Source of the DNA: Henriciella sp.
Lineage (GTDB): Bacteria > Pseudomonadota > Alphaproteobacteria > Caulobacterales > Hyphomonadaceae
DNA length: 64,000 nt
Assembly (NCBI GenBank): GCA_017642885.1
Contig: JAEPOM010000013.1
Span: forward strand, 28,970-92,969
Direction of reading: 5' to 3'
Positions 1 to 7,747 of the stretch are shown here, piece after piece (positions within the stretch are counted from its first letter, which is position 1; the number at the start of each line of letters is the position of its first letter). A program made the position numbers and the translations under genes. The notes under the pieces are model-generated. The model was given only the letters and a program-made list of their open reading frames with translations, was not told the DNA's origin and did not search any database.

Positions 1-189
1 CGCGGGCTGTGCTTGCGTGAGCGCTTCCGGACCGACCAGGGCGATCGTTCCGACAATCGCCGCGACCCACCAAAGGAAGGCGAGGGCAAGTCCGCCCCAG
101 GCGAGATGGCCGGATGTTTTCTGCGCTGCTTCGAGGCGCGCAACCGCTTCAGCAGGCTTCATATGCGGGGAATCGGATACTTCACTCAT
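1..189 (-). CDS. N-terminal part of a membrane protein (runs off the window)
   Basis: Reading leftwards from an ATG at 187-189, 63 codons stay open to the window edge, so only the N-terminus is visible. The protein begins MSEVSDSPHMKPAEAVARL, a short soluble stretch that may form a helix, and then has one strong hydrophobic segment at about residues 27-54, containing GGLALAFLWWVAAIVGTIA. This is a cytoplasmic head followed by a first membrane helix. The family cannot be named from this fragment. The 226 bases between this start and the next gene hold no other gene and should contain its promoter. Confidence 0.6.
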   Translation of the reverse strand, partial: MSEVSDSPHMKPAEAVARLEAAQKTSGHLAWGGLALAFLWWVAAIVGTIALVGPEALTQAQPA

Positions 190-415
190 GATCATCATTA
201 TTAACTTGACTGCGGCAAAAATGCGAGGGTTTGGCGCATTTCATCCTTGTCATACTTGCAAAGCCTGAACCACGGGTGAACTTGTCCCTATCAATCTGCT
301 TGTAAGTATCAGTGTTTAAAAGGATAAATCGGTGCAGCTCGACCACTGTAGCGATACAGTTTTCGCGCGCGGGGCGCGAGCGCCGCGACGAATTTCGCCT
401 ACTGCGCGAGTCGCG

Positions 416-787
416 TCAGGTATCTTCCGACTTAGCTAGTTTGGACTGAAAACTCATCTGAAGACCATCTGGTCCATCCATCATGTAGATCCGTTCGCCA
501 TGCGCATCCATCGGGCCTTTGGGGTCGAGTCCGTTCTTTCGCGCGTTCTCGGCGAAAGCGTCTGCATCATCGACGACGACCTGGAGCATGGTCATCGCAC
601 TGAACCCGTCCATTTCTGGCCAAACCTCAACCCAGCTGGAGTCGCTCGCAGGAAAGACTGCGCCCTGGAAAGATTCAGAGACCCCCATGTCGCGTTCTGG
701 CAGGCCCAGTCCTGCCGCGCCAAGGAAGCTTGCGATTGCTTCGGCTTGTTTGGAAACGGTGCAGTAGCGAATTCCGAGGAGTTTCAT
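416..787 (-). CDS. VOC (glyoxalase/bleomycin resistance-like) family protein
   Basis: A 123-residue protein of the size of a single vicinal oxygen chelate domain, with the usual pattern of a beta-alpha-beta start (MKLLGIRYCTVS), a central DDADAFAENARKNG helix and a closing GPDGLQMSF strand. The start at 787 is preferred over a codon 16 triplets upstream because AAGGA lies about 10 bases before it. VOC proteins include dioxygenases, isomerases and resistance proteins; nothing here points to a substrate. The gene is divergent from the LuxR-type regulator, and the shared spacer holds a perfect palindrome at 850-867, so it may belong to the same control circuit. Confidence 0.7.
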   Translation of the reverse strand: MKLLGIRYCTVSKQAEAIASFLGAAGLGLPERDMGVSESFQGAVFPASDSSWVEVWPEMDGFSAMTMLQVVVDDADAFAENARKNGLDPKGPMDAHGERIYMMDGPDGLQMSFQSKLAKSEDT

Positions 788-849
788 ATTCCAGTCCTTT
801 TCAAGAGTTTTTGCCGGCCATTGGCTAACCCGCACTCACAATGCGATCG

Positions 850-876
850 ATCACCCGATCGGGTGATTTTCGTGAA
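850..876. promoter_or_regulatory. Candidate operator, copy 1, in the VOC/LuxR divergent spacer
   Basis: Bases 850-867 read ATCACCCGATCGGGTGAT, a perfect 18-base palindrome, followed by TTTCGTGAA. The whole 27-base unit recurs in inverted orientation at 1383-1409 with 24 of 27 matches. It lies 77 bases before the start of the LuxR-type gene and 63 bases before the divergent VOC gene. A duplicated palindrome flanking a regulator gene suggests autoregulation by the LuxR-type protein; that is inference. Confidence 0.6.
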
Positions 877-952
877 CAGCATGCTCTGTTCAAATGATGG
901 GCAGTCATATCCGAGGCTGGTCAACACTTTCTGATTTCGGCATGAAGATGGG

Positions 953-1366
953 ATGACGCGATCCATCCTGATCTATGCGGCCCTTCTCGCCGCCGCAGCC
1001 CTGGCGCTGCAATGGATCGAGTATCAATATATGATCCGGGCGTTTACGACCGAGCTCTACATCGTGTTGATCGGTATCGCCTTTACGGTCCTCGGCTTGT
1101 GGCTCGGGCGGACATTGACGCCGGCCCGCCGGGCACCCGAGTTTGTGCTCAATGATGCGGCGCTCCGCTCGCTCAAGATTACCAAGCGCGAGCACGCTGT
1201 TCTGGAGCAACTCGCGAGCGGGCAATCCAACAAAGAGATCGCCAGCGCTCTCCACGTTTCACCCAACACGGTGAAAACGCATATCGCGAAATTATACGAG
1301 AAACTCGAGGTCAGCCAACGCGTACAGGCGGTTCAGAAGGCCAAGGATTTACAACTCATCCCTTGA
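953..1366 (+). CDS. Membrane-anchored LuxR-type transcriptional regulator
   Basis: The 137-residue protein has two hydrophobic segments (about 4-22 and 36-53) and a C-terminal LuxR/GerE helix-turn-helix (about 76-133). The signature residues are visible: LTKRE-like ITKREHAVLEQLASG, then SNKEIASALHVSPNTVKTHIAKLYEKL. There is no receiver or autoinducer domain, so sensing would have to come through the membrane segments or a partner. The DUF4199 membrane protein immediately downstream is the obvious candidate partner. Mirrored operator-like sequences lie before (850-876) and after (1383-1409) the gene, which suggests it controls itself and both neighbours. Confidence 0.85.
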   Translation: MTRSILIYAALLAAAALALQWIEYQYMIRAFTTELYIVLIGIAFTVLGLWLGRTLTPARRAPEFVLNDAALRSLKITKREHAVLEQLASGQSNKEIASALHVSPNTVKTHIAKLYEKLEVSQRVQAVQKAKDLQLIP

Positions 1367-1409
1367 GGTGATTTTCTGGTCATTCACGAAAATCACCCGA
1401 AAGGGCGAT
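1367..1409. promoter_or_regulatory. Candidate operator, copy 2 (inverted), with a 10-bp dyad
   Basis: Bases 1383-1409 are the reverse complement of the 850-876 unit (24 of 27 identical). They overlap a second, larger dyad: GGTGATTTTC at 1367-1376 pairs perfectly with GAAAATCACC at 1388-1397 across an 11-base loop. The region lies just after the regulator stop codon and 60-100 bases before the DUF4199 gene, so it could be the operator of that gene. A terminator role is less likely because no T-run follows. Confidence 0.55.
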
Positions 1410-1469
1410 AGATGAGAACGGGGGTTCGGGTCAGGTCTAGCGGCATGATTTGAACAGAAGGAGGCAAAC

Positions 1470-1991
1470 ATGTTTCGAATTATGCTGGTCTATGGCGCCA
1501 TCGCAGGCGTCGTCATTATTGGGGTGATGTTAGCGGGCATGGCTATGAACGGCGGCGCCGGGTCTATGGTTCAGGGATATCTGACCATGTTGGTCGTGCT
1601 GTCCCTTATCTTTGTTGGAATAAAGCGTCACCGCGACAAGGATCTTGGCGGCGTCATCAAATTCCTGCCGGCCTTGGGGCTGGGCGTTGGGATCGCGGCT
1701 GTTGCCGGCGTCTTCTACGTTCTGTCCTGGGAAGCGAGCCTGCAACTGACGGACTTTGCCTGGATGGAGGACTATGAGCAGAGGGCGATTGCCGGTTACG
1801 AAGCCAAAGGCCTGACTGGTGAAGAGCTCGCTGAAAAAGTTGCCGCGATGGAGGCAATGATGGCTAATTATACCAATCCGCTCTTCCGCCTTCCGATCAC
1901 ATTCCTGGAGATCTTCCCGGTCGGCTTGGTTGTCGCCTTGGTCAGCGCGGCGCTGCTGCGCAATCCGAAAGTGTTGCCTGCCAAGGCGTGA
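1470..1991 (+). CDS. DUF4199 family membrane protein
   Basis: A 173-residue integral membrane protein with four predicted helices: about 5-25, 33-50, 66-87 and 148-166. A charged periplasmic or cytoplasmic stretch between helices 3 and 4 contains two EE-rich segments. The order of helices, the IKRHRDKDLGGVIKF loop and the length fit DUF4199. A strong ribosome site (AGAAGGAGG) lies 7-8 bases before the ATG. The function of DUF4199 is unknown; its pairing with a membrane-anchored LuxR-type regulator suggests a two-gene membrane sensing or stress module. A hairpin at 2017-2044 ends the unit. Confidence 0.75.
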   Translation: MFRIMLVYGAIAGVVIIGVMLAGMAMNGGAGSMVQGYLTMLVVLSLIFVGIKRHRDKDLGGVIKFLPALGLGVGIAAVAGVFYVLSWEASLQLTDFAWMEDYEQRAIAGYEAKGLTGEELAEKVAAMEAMMANYTNPLFRLPITFLEIFPVGLVVALVSAALLRNPKVLPAKA

Positions 1992-2016
1992 ATATCGATC
2001 ACATTTTGTAATTTTC

Positions 2017-2044
2017 GCAAGCCCTCCGGCATGAGAGGGCTTGC
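2017..2044 (+). terminator. Hairpin terminator after the DUF4199 gene
   Basis: GCAAGCCCTC (2017-2026) pairs perfectly with GAGGGCTTGC (2035-2044) around an 8-base loop, 26 bases after the stop codon. The following T-run is weak (ATTGTTG), so it may be an imperfect intrinsic terminator. Confidence 0.6.
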
Positions 2045-2198
2045 ATTGTTGCGGTTGCAATGGTTTTCCGGGGCATCCAAGTTCGTTACGTAACAGAAAC
2101 GGGCATGGTTCGATTGACTCAGACGGGAATCGACCCATGTTCAGGCCGTTTGACCGCTCGGCTGCAGTGGCGAACACGGCACATAGAGAGGATCAACC

Positions 2199-3662
2199 AT
2201 GGCTGCGCTGGACACTCACTCAAAAATCGACCTGATCGGGTTCAACCTGAAAATGCTGGCCAAAGGGCAGCAACGGTCTCTTCTGATCAGCGCTGGGGCG
2301 ATGGAAGACAAAGAATTTCTGCTCGATGCATGTCGGAAAATGGCAGAGGTCGGGGTGGGGCTGTACGCGACACCAGGCACGCACAGATTTCTTGCCGAGA
2401 ATGGCGTAGAATCGATTGCCGCTCGCAAGATTTCAAGCGACGAAGAACCGAACATCAAGACGCTGATCCAGGACGGTAAAGTCGATTTCGTCGTCAATAT
2501 CCTCACCGGCGACTCCACGTATGATGAAGCCTCGGACGCTGCCAGTATCCGGTCGCTTTCGGTAAAGCATGGGATCCCGCTTTACACCGATCGCGCCGTC
2601 GCCAAAGAGACAATCGAACTGGTCCTCTCCGATCTCGAAAAGGGGACATACTCCTACTCTATCCGCAGCGATGATCGGCCCTGGGATTTGCGCCAGCGCT
2701 TCCTTGAGCTCGTCCGTCAGCGCGGCGGGTGGTCGAACCATCACGGCCACTTTGACAAAGCCTATCTGATCTCGCCGGAAAACCTGGCGCTCGGGTTTGC
2801 CGATATGGAGAAGAAGTGGGAACTGTACCGCCACCTCAAAGAGAATTACACGCACGAGGATCTGGTTGAGCGGATCTCTCGCGCTTTGCAGACCGTGGTG
2901 GACCAGGGCTCGCAATACTGCCGGACTATGGTGGATGCGGACAGCATTATTGGCCTCAAGCCGATCCATGCCGCGGTTGAAGTAAAAGAGCGGTTCAAAG
3001 ACAAGATCCGGTTCGAGATTGGTGTGCAGCCCCTCGAAGGCGTCCTCGATGAATCGTCTCGCGAGCAATATATCGAAGCTTGTAAGCTCGCTGATTTCTG
3101 CGGCGGCCTACCATCGCGCGATCGCCCGCAGGAAGGGAAGCACCTCGATATCGTCATGGAGACCGCCAAAGAGCTCAACAAGATGGTTGAGGTCCATGTC
3201 GACCAGGAGAACAACCCGTTCCAGCACGAGACGGAACTGCTTTGTCTGAAGACAATCGAGCACGGCATGCAAGGCCGGGTCTACGGCATTCACTCCATCT
3301 CGGTCTCGGCCAAGGATGAAAGCGAGCAGGACCGCATCGTCGCACTCTGCAAGGAAGCAGATGTTGGCATCGTTATCTGCCCATCCGCGGCGCTCTCCAT
3401 GAAGCAGCTGCCGATGCAGGGGCCGCTTCACAATTCCATCGGTCCATTTGTGAAAATGAAGAATGCGGGCGTTCGTACCTATCTCGGCATCGACAATATT
3501 GCGGACCTGTTCATGCCAGTCGTGGACGGCGATATGTGGACCGAAGTGCGCATGCTGATGGAAGCCTGCCGTCACTATGATCTCGAACAGATCGCTGACT
3601 GGGCGAGCGAGCCACCGCTCCACATTCTCAGTGAGCAAGCAGCGAAAGTCGCGGCAGAATAG
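2199..3662 (+). CDS. MGS-like domain fused to a cytosine-deaminase-like amidohydrolase
   Basis: The 487-residue protein has two parts. Residues 25-145 resemble an MGS-like domain (fold of methylglyoxal synthase, the carbamoyl-phosphate synthetase allosteric domain and PurH): YATPGTHRFLAENG at 56-69 matches the conserved phosphate-binding T-x-GT loop, and VDFVVNILTGD and the IPLYTD strand follow. Residues 178-480 resemble a CodA-type amidohydrolase: metal ligands H182 and H184 in HGHFDKA, H333 in EVHVDQE, H365 in GIHSIS and D432 in GIDNIADLFMP. The expected reaction is hydrolytic deamination or ring opening of a nucleobase-like compound, with the N-terminal domain perhaps binding a nucleotide effector. 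GAGAGGA precedes the ATG. It stands alone between two terminators. The substrate is unknown. Confidence 0.8.
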   Translation: MAALDTHSKIDLIGFNLKMLAKGQQRSLLISAGAMEDKEFLLDACRKMAEVGVGLYATPGTHRFLAENGVESIAARKISSDEEPNIKTLIQDGKVDFVVNILTGDSTYDEASDAASIRSLSVKHGIPLYTDRAVAKETIELVLSDLEKGTYSYSIRSDDRPWDLRQRFLELVRQRGGWSNHHGHFDKAYLISPENLALGFADMEKKWELYRHLKENYTHEDLVERISRALQTVVDQGSQYCRTMVDADSIIGLKPIHAAVEVKERFKDKIRFEIGVQPLEGVLDESSREQYIEACKLADFCGGLPSRDRPQEGKHLDIVMETAKELNKMVEVHVDQENNPFQHETELLCLKTIEHGMQGRVYGIHSISVSAKDESEQDRIVALCKEADVGIVICPSAALSMKQLPMQGPLHNSIGPFVKMKNAGVRTYLGIDNIADLFMPVVDGDMWTEVRMLMEACRHYDLEQIADWASEPPLHILSEQAAKVAAE

Positions 3663-3726
3663 CGTATACCTGCGGCCAGACGAAGCATTGGTTTGTGGCG
3701 TCGGGTCTGACATATAGATCGCAGAG

Positions 3727-3753
3727 AGGCGGACCATGGCGGCCCGCCTTTTT
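3727..3753 (+). terminator. Intrinsic terminator between the amidohydrolase gene and ccmF
   Basis: AGGCGG (3727-3732) and CCGCCT (3744-3749) form a GC-rich stem with an 11-base loop, followed by TTTTT. It lies 65 bases after the amidohydrolase stop and 15 bases before the ccmF start. The ccm promoter must therefore sit upstream of or within it, or the ccm genes depend partly on read-through. Confidence 0.7.
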
Positions 3754-3767
3754 GTTCATGGAAGACA

Positions 3768-5744
3768 ATGCTCGCTGAGATCGGTCAAATTGCCCTCATC
3801 CTCGCGCTATTCATAAGCGCGCTTCAGGCATGGATGGGATTGCACGGCGCGCATATCGGCGATCGCCGCGCTATGGTGTTCGCAGACCGGGGCGCGATCG
3901 CGCAGGCTCTGCTTTGTATTCTCGCTTTTGGGTTGCTCGCATACGCCTTCATGGTCTCTGATTTCAGCGTCCAGCTGGTCACCGCCAACTCGCACACCAG
4001 CAAGCCGATGATTTACAAGTTCAGCGGGACCTGGGGCAATCATGAAGGCTCCATGCTGCTCTGGGTCATGATCATGGCGCTGTTCGGGGCGGCGATGGTC
4101 TGGTTTGGCAAGACGCTGCCGGCGGGGCTGCGCGCCCGTGCCATCGGCGTGCAGGGGCTGACGACGACGGGCTTTCTCGCGTTTTTGATCTTCAGCTCAA
4201 ACCCATTCACGCGGATGTCGCCCATCCCGGAGAATGGTGTCGGGCTGAATCCTTTGCTTCAGGATCCGGGCCTCGCGATCCATCCGCCATTTCTGTATCT
4301 TGGCTATGTCGGTTTTTCGGTGGCGTTCTCTTTTGCTGTGGCCGCGCTGATTGAAGGGCGGGTCGATGCCATGTGGGCGCGCTGGGTTCGGCCCTGGGTG
4401 TTGCTTGCCTGGAGTTTCCTGACCATCGGGATCGTGCTCGGCAGCGTCTGGGCCTATTATGAGCTGGGTTGGGGTGGATGGTGGTTCTGGGACCCGGTGG
4501 AGAATGTCAGCTTCATGCCATGGCTCGCCGGGACGGCTTTGCTGCACTCAACCCTTGTTGCGCAAGCTCGCGGAAGTTTCATCCGGTGGACGCTTTTGCT
4601 GGCGATCACGACGTTCTCGCTCAGCCTCGTCGGCACTTTCATCGTGCGATCCGGCGTATTGACCAGCGTGCATGCTTTCGCGGTCGACCCAGGGCGCGGC
4701 ATCTTTATTCTGGCGCTGCTAGTCCTCGCGACCGGCGGAGCCTTGTTCCTTTACGCACTGCGGTCCGGCAGGATTGCGCATGGCGCGGGCTTCCAGCTCC
4801 AAAGCCGCGAGAGTGGGCTCGTCTTGAACAATGTCTTGCTGGTGGTCTCCACCGCGACAGTATTCCTCGGAACGTTCTACCCTCTGGTGATCGACGCGAT
4901 GACCGGGGACAAGATCACGGTCGGACCTCCATATTTTGAGCGCACGTTCGGCCCAATCATGGCGGTGCTGATTATTTTCATGGCGGTTGCGCCTTTGCTG
5001 AAATGGCGCGCCGATAACTGGCGCCGAATCCAAAAGGCGCTGCTAATCATGCTGGCCCTTGCCGTTCCAACCTGGATCGCCGTAGCGGCGTTCGGGAACT
5101 CCGTTCTGGGCGGGCTGGGAATTGCCCTGGCAGTTTGGCTGCTCACTGGCTCGGTGTTCAACTATGCGCGCAAGTTGCGGATCGGAGACGCCAAGAGCAC
5201 GGCCGGCAACCTGCTAAAGCGATTTGCGATCCTGCCCGGAGCGGCGCACGGATTCGCCTTGGCGCATATCGGGCTCGCGCTCACCACCATCGGCGTGGTT
5301 TCGATGGGCGTTTGGGCGGATGAAGAGGTCGACCGCCTGAAGCTAGGCGAGAGCATCTCAGTTGCAGGTTATGAGTTCCGATTAGAAGATGTCCGGCGCG
5401 CGCAGGGGCCGAACTATATCTCGGAAACGGGCCAGGTCGTGATCGAGCGAAATGGTCGCCGCATCGGCGTGCTCAATCCAGAGCAGCGCATGTATCCCGT
5501 CGAGCGCAACAACACGACGGAAGGGGCGATGGAAGTTGGGGCGACCCGAATTCTTTATGCCGCCAAAGGCGACGGCAATCTGGAGGATGGCTGGGTGGTC
5601 AGCGTCTACTATCATCCAATGGTGATCTGGATTTGGATTGGCGCGTTGATGATGGCGTTCGGTGGACTGATAGCGGTGGCCGACCGTCGGCACGCCTATG
5701 CCAATCGCAAAGCGCCCGTTCCCCAAGCGGTCGCGGCGGAGTAA
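3768..5744 (+). CDS. ccmF: Cytochrome c maturation haem lyase subunit CcmF
   Basis: A 658-residue multi-spanning membrane protein of full length for CcmF, the System I component that transfers haem from CcmE to apocytochrome c in the periplasm. The WWD haem-handling motif is visible near residues 233-248 (GWGGWWFWDPVENVSF). The conserved early segments (NSHTSKPMIYKFSGTWGNHEGSMLLW) and the late periplasmic domain before the final helix are also present. It is the first gene of a ccmF, ccmG-ccmH, ccmI block with a 3-base gap to the next gene. The other ccm genes (ccmABCDE) are not in this window. Confidence 0.96.
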   Translation: MLAEIGQIALILALFISALQAWMGLHGAHIGDRRAMVFADRGAIAQALLCILAFGLLAYAFMVSDFSVQLVTANSHTSKPMIYKFSGTWGNHEGSMLLWVMIMALFGAAMVWFGKTLPAGLRARAIGVQGLTTTGFLAFLIFSSNPFTRMSPIPENGVGLNPLLQDPGLAIHPPFLYLGYVGFSVAFSFAVAALIEGRVDAMWARWVRPWVLLAWSFLTIGIVLGSVWAYYELGWGGWWFWDPVENVSFMPWLAGTALLHSTLVAQARGSFIRWTLLLAITTFSLSLVGTFIVRSGVLTSVHAFAVDPGRGIFILALLVLATGGALFLYALRSGRIAHGAGFQLQSRESGLVLNNVLLVVSTATVFLGTFYPLVIDAMTGDKITVGPPYFERTFGPIMAVLIIFMAVAPLLKWRADNWRRIQKALLIMLALAVPTWIAVAAFGNSVLGGLGIALAVWLLTGSVFNYARKLRIGDAKSTAGNLLKRFAILPGAAHGFALAHIGLALTTIGVVSMGVWADEEVDRLKLGESISVAGYEFRLEDVRRAQGPNYISETGQVVIERNGRRIGVLNPEQRMYPVERNNTTEGAMEVGATRILYAAKGDGNLEDGWVVSVYYHPMVIWIWIGALMMAFGGLIAVADRRHAYANRKAPVPQAVAAE

Positions 5745-5747
5745 TCG

Positions 5748-6740
5748 ATGGCCTGGTCGCGATTCATCCCCGCTGGAGCTTTCGTCATCCTGGTTGTGTT
5801 CCTTGGGATTGGATTGACACGCGACCCGAGCCTGATCCCGACCGAGATGATCAATCGCGACATGCCTGCTTTCGAGCTGACTGAGTTATATGATGAGACC
5901 CAGCGCGTGACCGACGCTGACCTGATCGGCGAGCCGGCGCTGGTCAATGTCTTCGGATCCTGGTGCGTTGCGTGTTTGCAGGAACATCCAACGTTGATGC
6001 AGCTCAATCAGGACGATACGGTTCGGATCGTCGGCGTGAACTGGCGCGATGGCCGGGACGACGCGATCAAATGGCTACAGCGTCATGGCGACCCGTATGA
6101 AACCATCATTTTTGATGGCGAGAGCGATCTAGCGATTGAGATGGGCGTCACCGGCGCACCTGAAACTTTCATTCTCGACCGCACGGGGCGCATCCGCTTC
6201 AAGCAGATCGGGCCGATCACATCCGATGTTTGGCGGGAGACCATTCGGCCCGTCCTGGATGCTTTGGCAGCGGAAGAATTGACCACACCTGCACCTGTGC
6301 GGGTCGAATCCGACGCGGTCGTCGATTCTGACGTCGAAAACATCGTGCTCACGGACCTGGATCTGATTGGTGCCCGAACAGAGGCCGTCTCGAAAACGCT
6401 GCGCTGTGTCGTGTGTCAAAACCAGTCCATCTACGACTCAAATGCGCCGCTGGCGCAGGATATGCGCCGACTGGTTCGTAAGCGCGTAGTCGCAGGTGAT
6501 TCCGATGAGGAAGTGCGCGATTACATGCGGTATAGATATGGCGATTATGTTCTGATGAGCCCGCCGCTGCAGCTGAACACTTTCCTTCTCTGGTTGGTGC
6601 CGCTCGCCTTGGTTCTGGTCGGCGGGATCTGGTTTGTCCTGAGAGGCCGAAACGCCGCGCCAACGGTTGATGACGCGCTAACTGAAGCCGACCGAAACCG
6701 GGTTGCTGCAGCGCTCGCGAAGGCCGAGACTGAGACATGA
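5748..6740 (+). CDS. CcmG (DsbE)-CcmH fusion protein of cytochrome c maturation
   Basis: One 330-residue frame carries two proteins that are usually separate. An N-terminal membrane anchor (about 8-24) precedes a thioredoxin-like domain (40-175) with the redox pair C73-V-A-C76, as in CcmG/DsbE. A linker follows, then a CcmH domain with C220-V-V-C223 in LRCVVCQNQSI and a C-terminal helix at about 271-296. The topology is consistent: both redox domains stay periplasmic between two anchors, and the N-terminal anchor of CcmH has been lost at the joint. The fusion would pass electrons within one polypeptide to reduce apocytochrome cysteines. The start overlaps nothing; the end overlaps ccmI by 4 bases. 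Confidence 0.92.
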   Translation: MAWSRFIPAGAFVILVVFLGIGLTRDPSLIPTEMINRDMPAFELTELYDETQRVTDADLIGEPALVNVFGSWCVACLQEHPTLMQLNQDDTVRIVGVNWRDGRDDAIKWLQRHGDPYETIIFDGESDLAIEMGVTGAPETFILDRTGRIRFKQIGPITSDVWRETIRPVLDALAAEELTTPAPVRVESDAVVDSDVENIVLTDLDLIGARTEAVSKTLRCVVCQNQSIYDSNAPLAQDMRRLVRKRVVAGDSDEEVRDYMRYRYGDYVLMSPPLQLNTFLLWLVPLALVLVGGIWFVLRGRNAAPTVDDALTEADRNRVAAALAKAETET

Positions 6741-7627
6741 TCTGGCTAATTCTGCTTCTGCTGGCGGGGCTCGTCGCCGCCTATCTCTTACAGCCCTTCT
6801 TTTCCAATGCGGACGGACCCGAACGAGACCGTATCGCTGAGGCACGGGCGCAGCGAGCCGCCATCGATCTCGATGAGGCCGAAGGACGCCTCACCGACCA
6901 AGCCGCGGCCCAGGCACGCGACGCGCTTGATCGGCGCATCCTCGAGATTCTCAATCACGCCGAAACGGCAAATCCGGTTCGAAACCTCCGCACCGCCGCC
7001 GTCTTTCTGGTTCCGGCATTCCTGATCCTCGGCGTGGCGAGCGTGTATGTCCGCATTGGAAGCCCAGAATATGAGCGCGTGACGGTAGCTGAGTATCAAG
7101 CCGCGCAAATCGCCGAGTTACCCCAGTCGCTCGACGGATTGGTCGTTGAGCTACGAAACCGCCTAGAAAGTGATCCTAATCCGCCAGCGGACGGATATGT
7201 CCTGCTGGCGAGATCTTATGTTCGCCTCGGAAACGTTGATGCAGCCCTGAGCGCATATGAGCGCGCGATCTCGCTTTCCAATGGCAATCAGGCGGTCGTT
7301 TCCGAACGTGACCGCTTGCTTGAGGCGTTGCGCGATCGCTCGGCAGCCCCTGCGATCGATCCCGAGGCGGCTGAGCGCATCCAGGCGATGACGCCGGACG
7401 AACAGGCGGCGATGATTGAATCCATGGTCGAAGGACTGGCGGTGCGGCTGGAGCAAAATCCTGAGGATGCGGAGGGATGGGCCCGTCTGATCCGGGCAAG
7501 GCTGGTGCTGGGACAACGCGATCAGGCCAAGCTTGATTTGCAGCGGGCGCAAGAGATTTTCGCGCAAGATCCAGAAACGCTCACTCAGTTCGAACCCTTC
7601 CAAGCTGAGCTCTCCGGCGAGGAGTAA
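6737..7627 (+). CDS. ccmI: Cytochrome c maturation protein CcmI (TPR)
   Basis: A 296-residue protein with two membrane helices (about 1-17 and 90-107) enclosing a coiled cytoplasmic loop, then a periplasmic TPR region. Repeats such as PADGYVLLARSYVRLGNVDAAL and PEDAEGWARLIRARLVLG are typical TPR units. CcmI presents apocytochrome c to CcmF and CcmH. Translation is coupled to the preceding gene by a 4-base ATGA overlap. It closes the ccm unit. Confidence 0.9.
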   Translation: MIWLILLLLAGLVAAYLLQPFFSNADGPERDRIAEARAQRAAIDLDEAEGRLTDQAAAQARDALDRRILEILNHAETANPVRNLRTAAVFLVPAFLILGVASVYVRIGSPEYERVTVAEYQAAQIAELPQSLDGLVVELRNRLESDPNPPADGYVLLARSYVRLGNVDAALSAYERAISLSNGNQAVVSERDRLLEALRDRSAAPAIDPEAAERIQAMTPDEQAAMIESMVEGLAVRLEQNPEDAEGWARLIRARLVLGQRDQAKLDLQRAQEIFAQDPETLTQFEPFQAELSGEE

Positions 7628-7673
7628 TCCCTGGATTTTTCTGGGGTGTGATGCGTTTCGCGCAAGAGGTAAG

Positions 7674-7702
7674 TTGACACCGCTGTCACGGTTCGCCTAG
7701 TG
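7674..7702 (+). promoter_or_regulatory. Possible promoter with overlapping dyad before the SSS symporter
   Basis: TTGACA at 7674-7679 is a perfect sigma-70-type -35 box; a weak CTAGTG lies 17 bases on. The -35 box overlaps TGACACCGCTGTCA (7675-7688), two 5-base inverted arms around a CCGC centre that resembles LacI-family operators. The symporter start is 45 bases beyond the weak -10. The -10 match is poor, so this is tentative. Confidence 0.4.
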
Positions 7703-7747
7703 CTGACTTAAGGACAAACTGAATCTGTCCAGGGAGGAAAACCTATC

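Noticed and set aside
1530..2177. A 215-codon minus-strand frame over the DUF4199 gene
   Set aside because: Shadow of the real gene; it also spans the terminator hairpin and has no recognisable domain.
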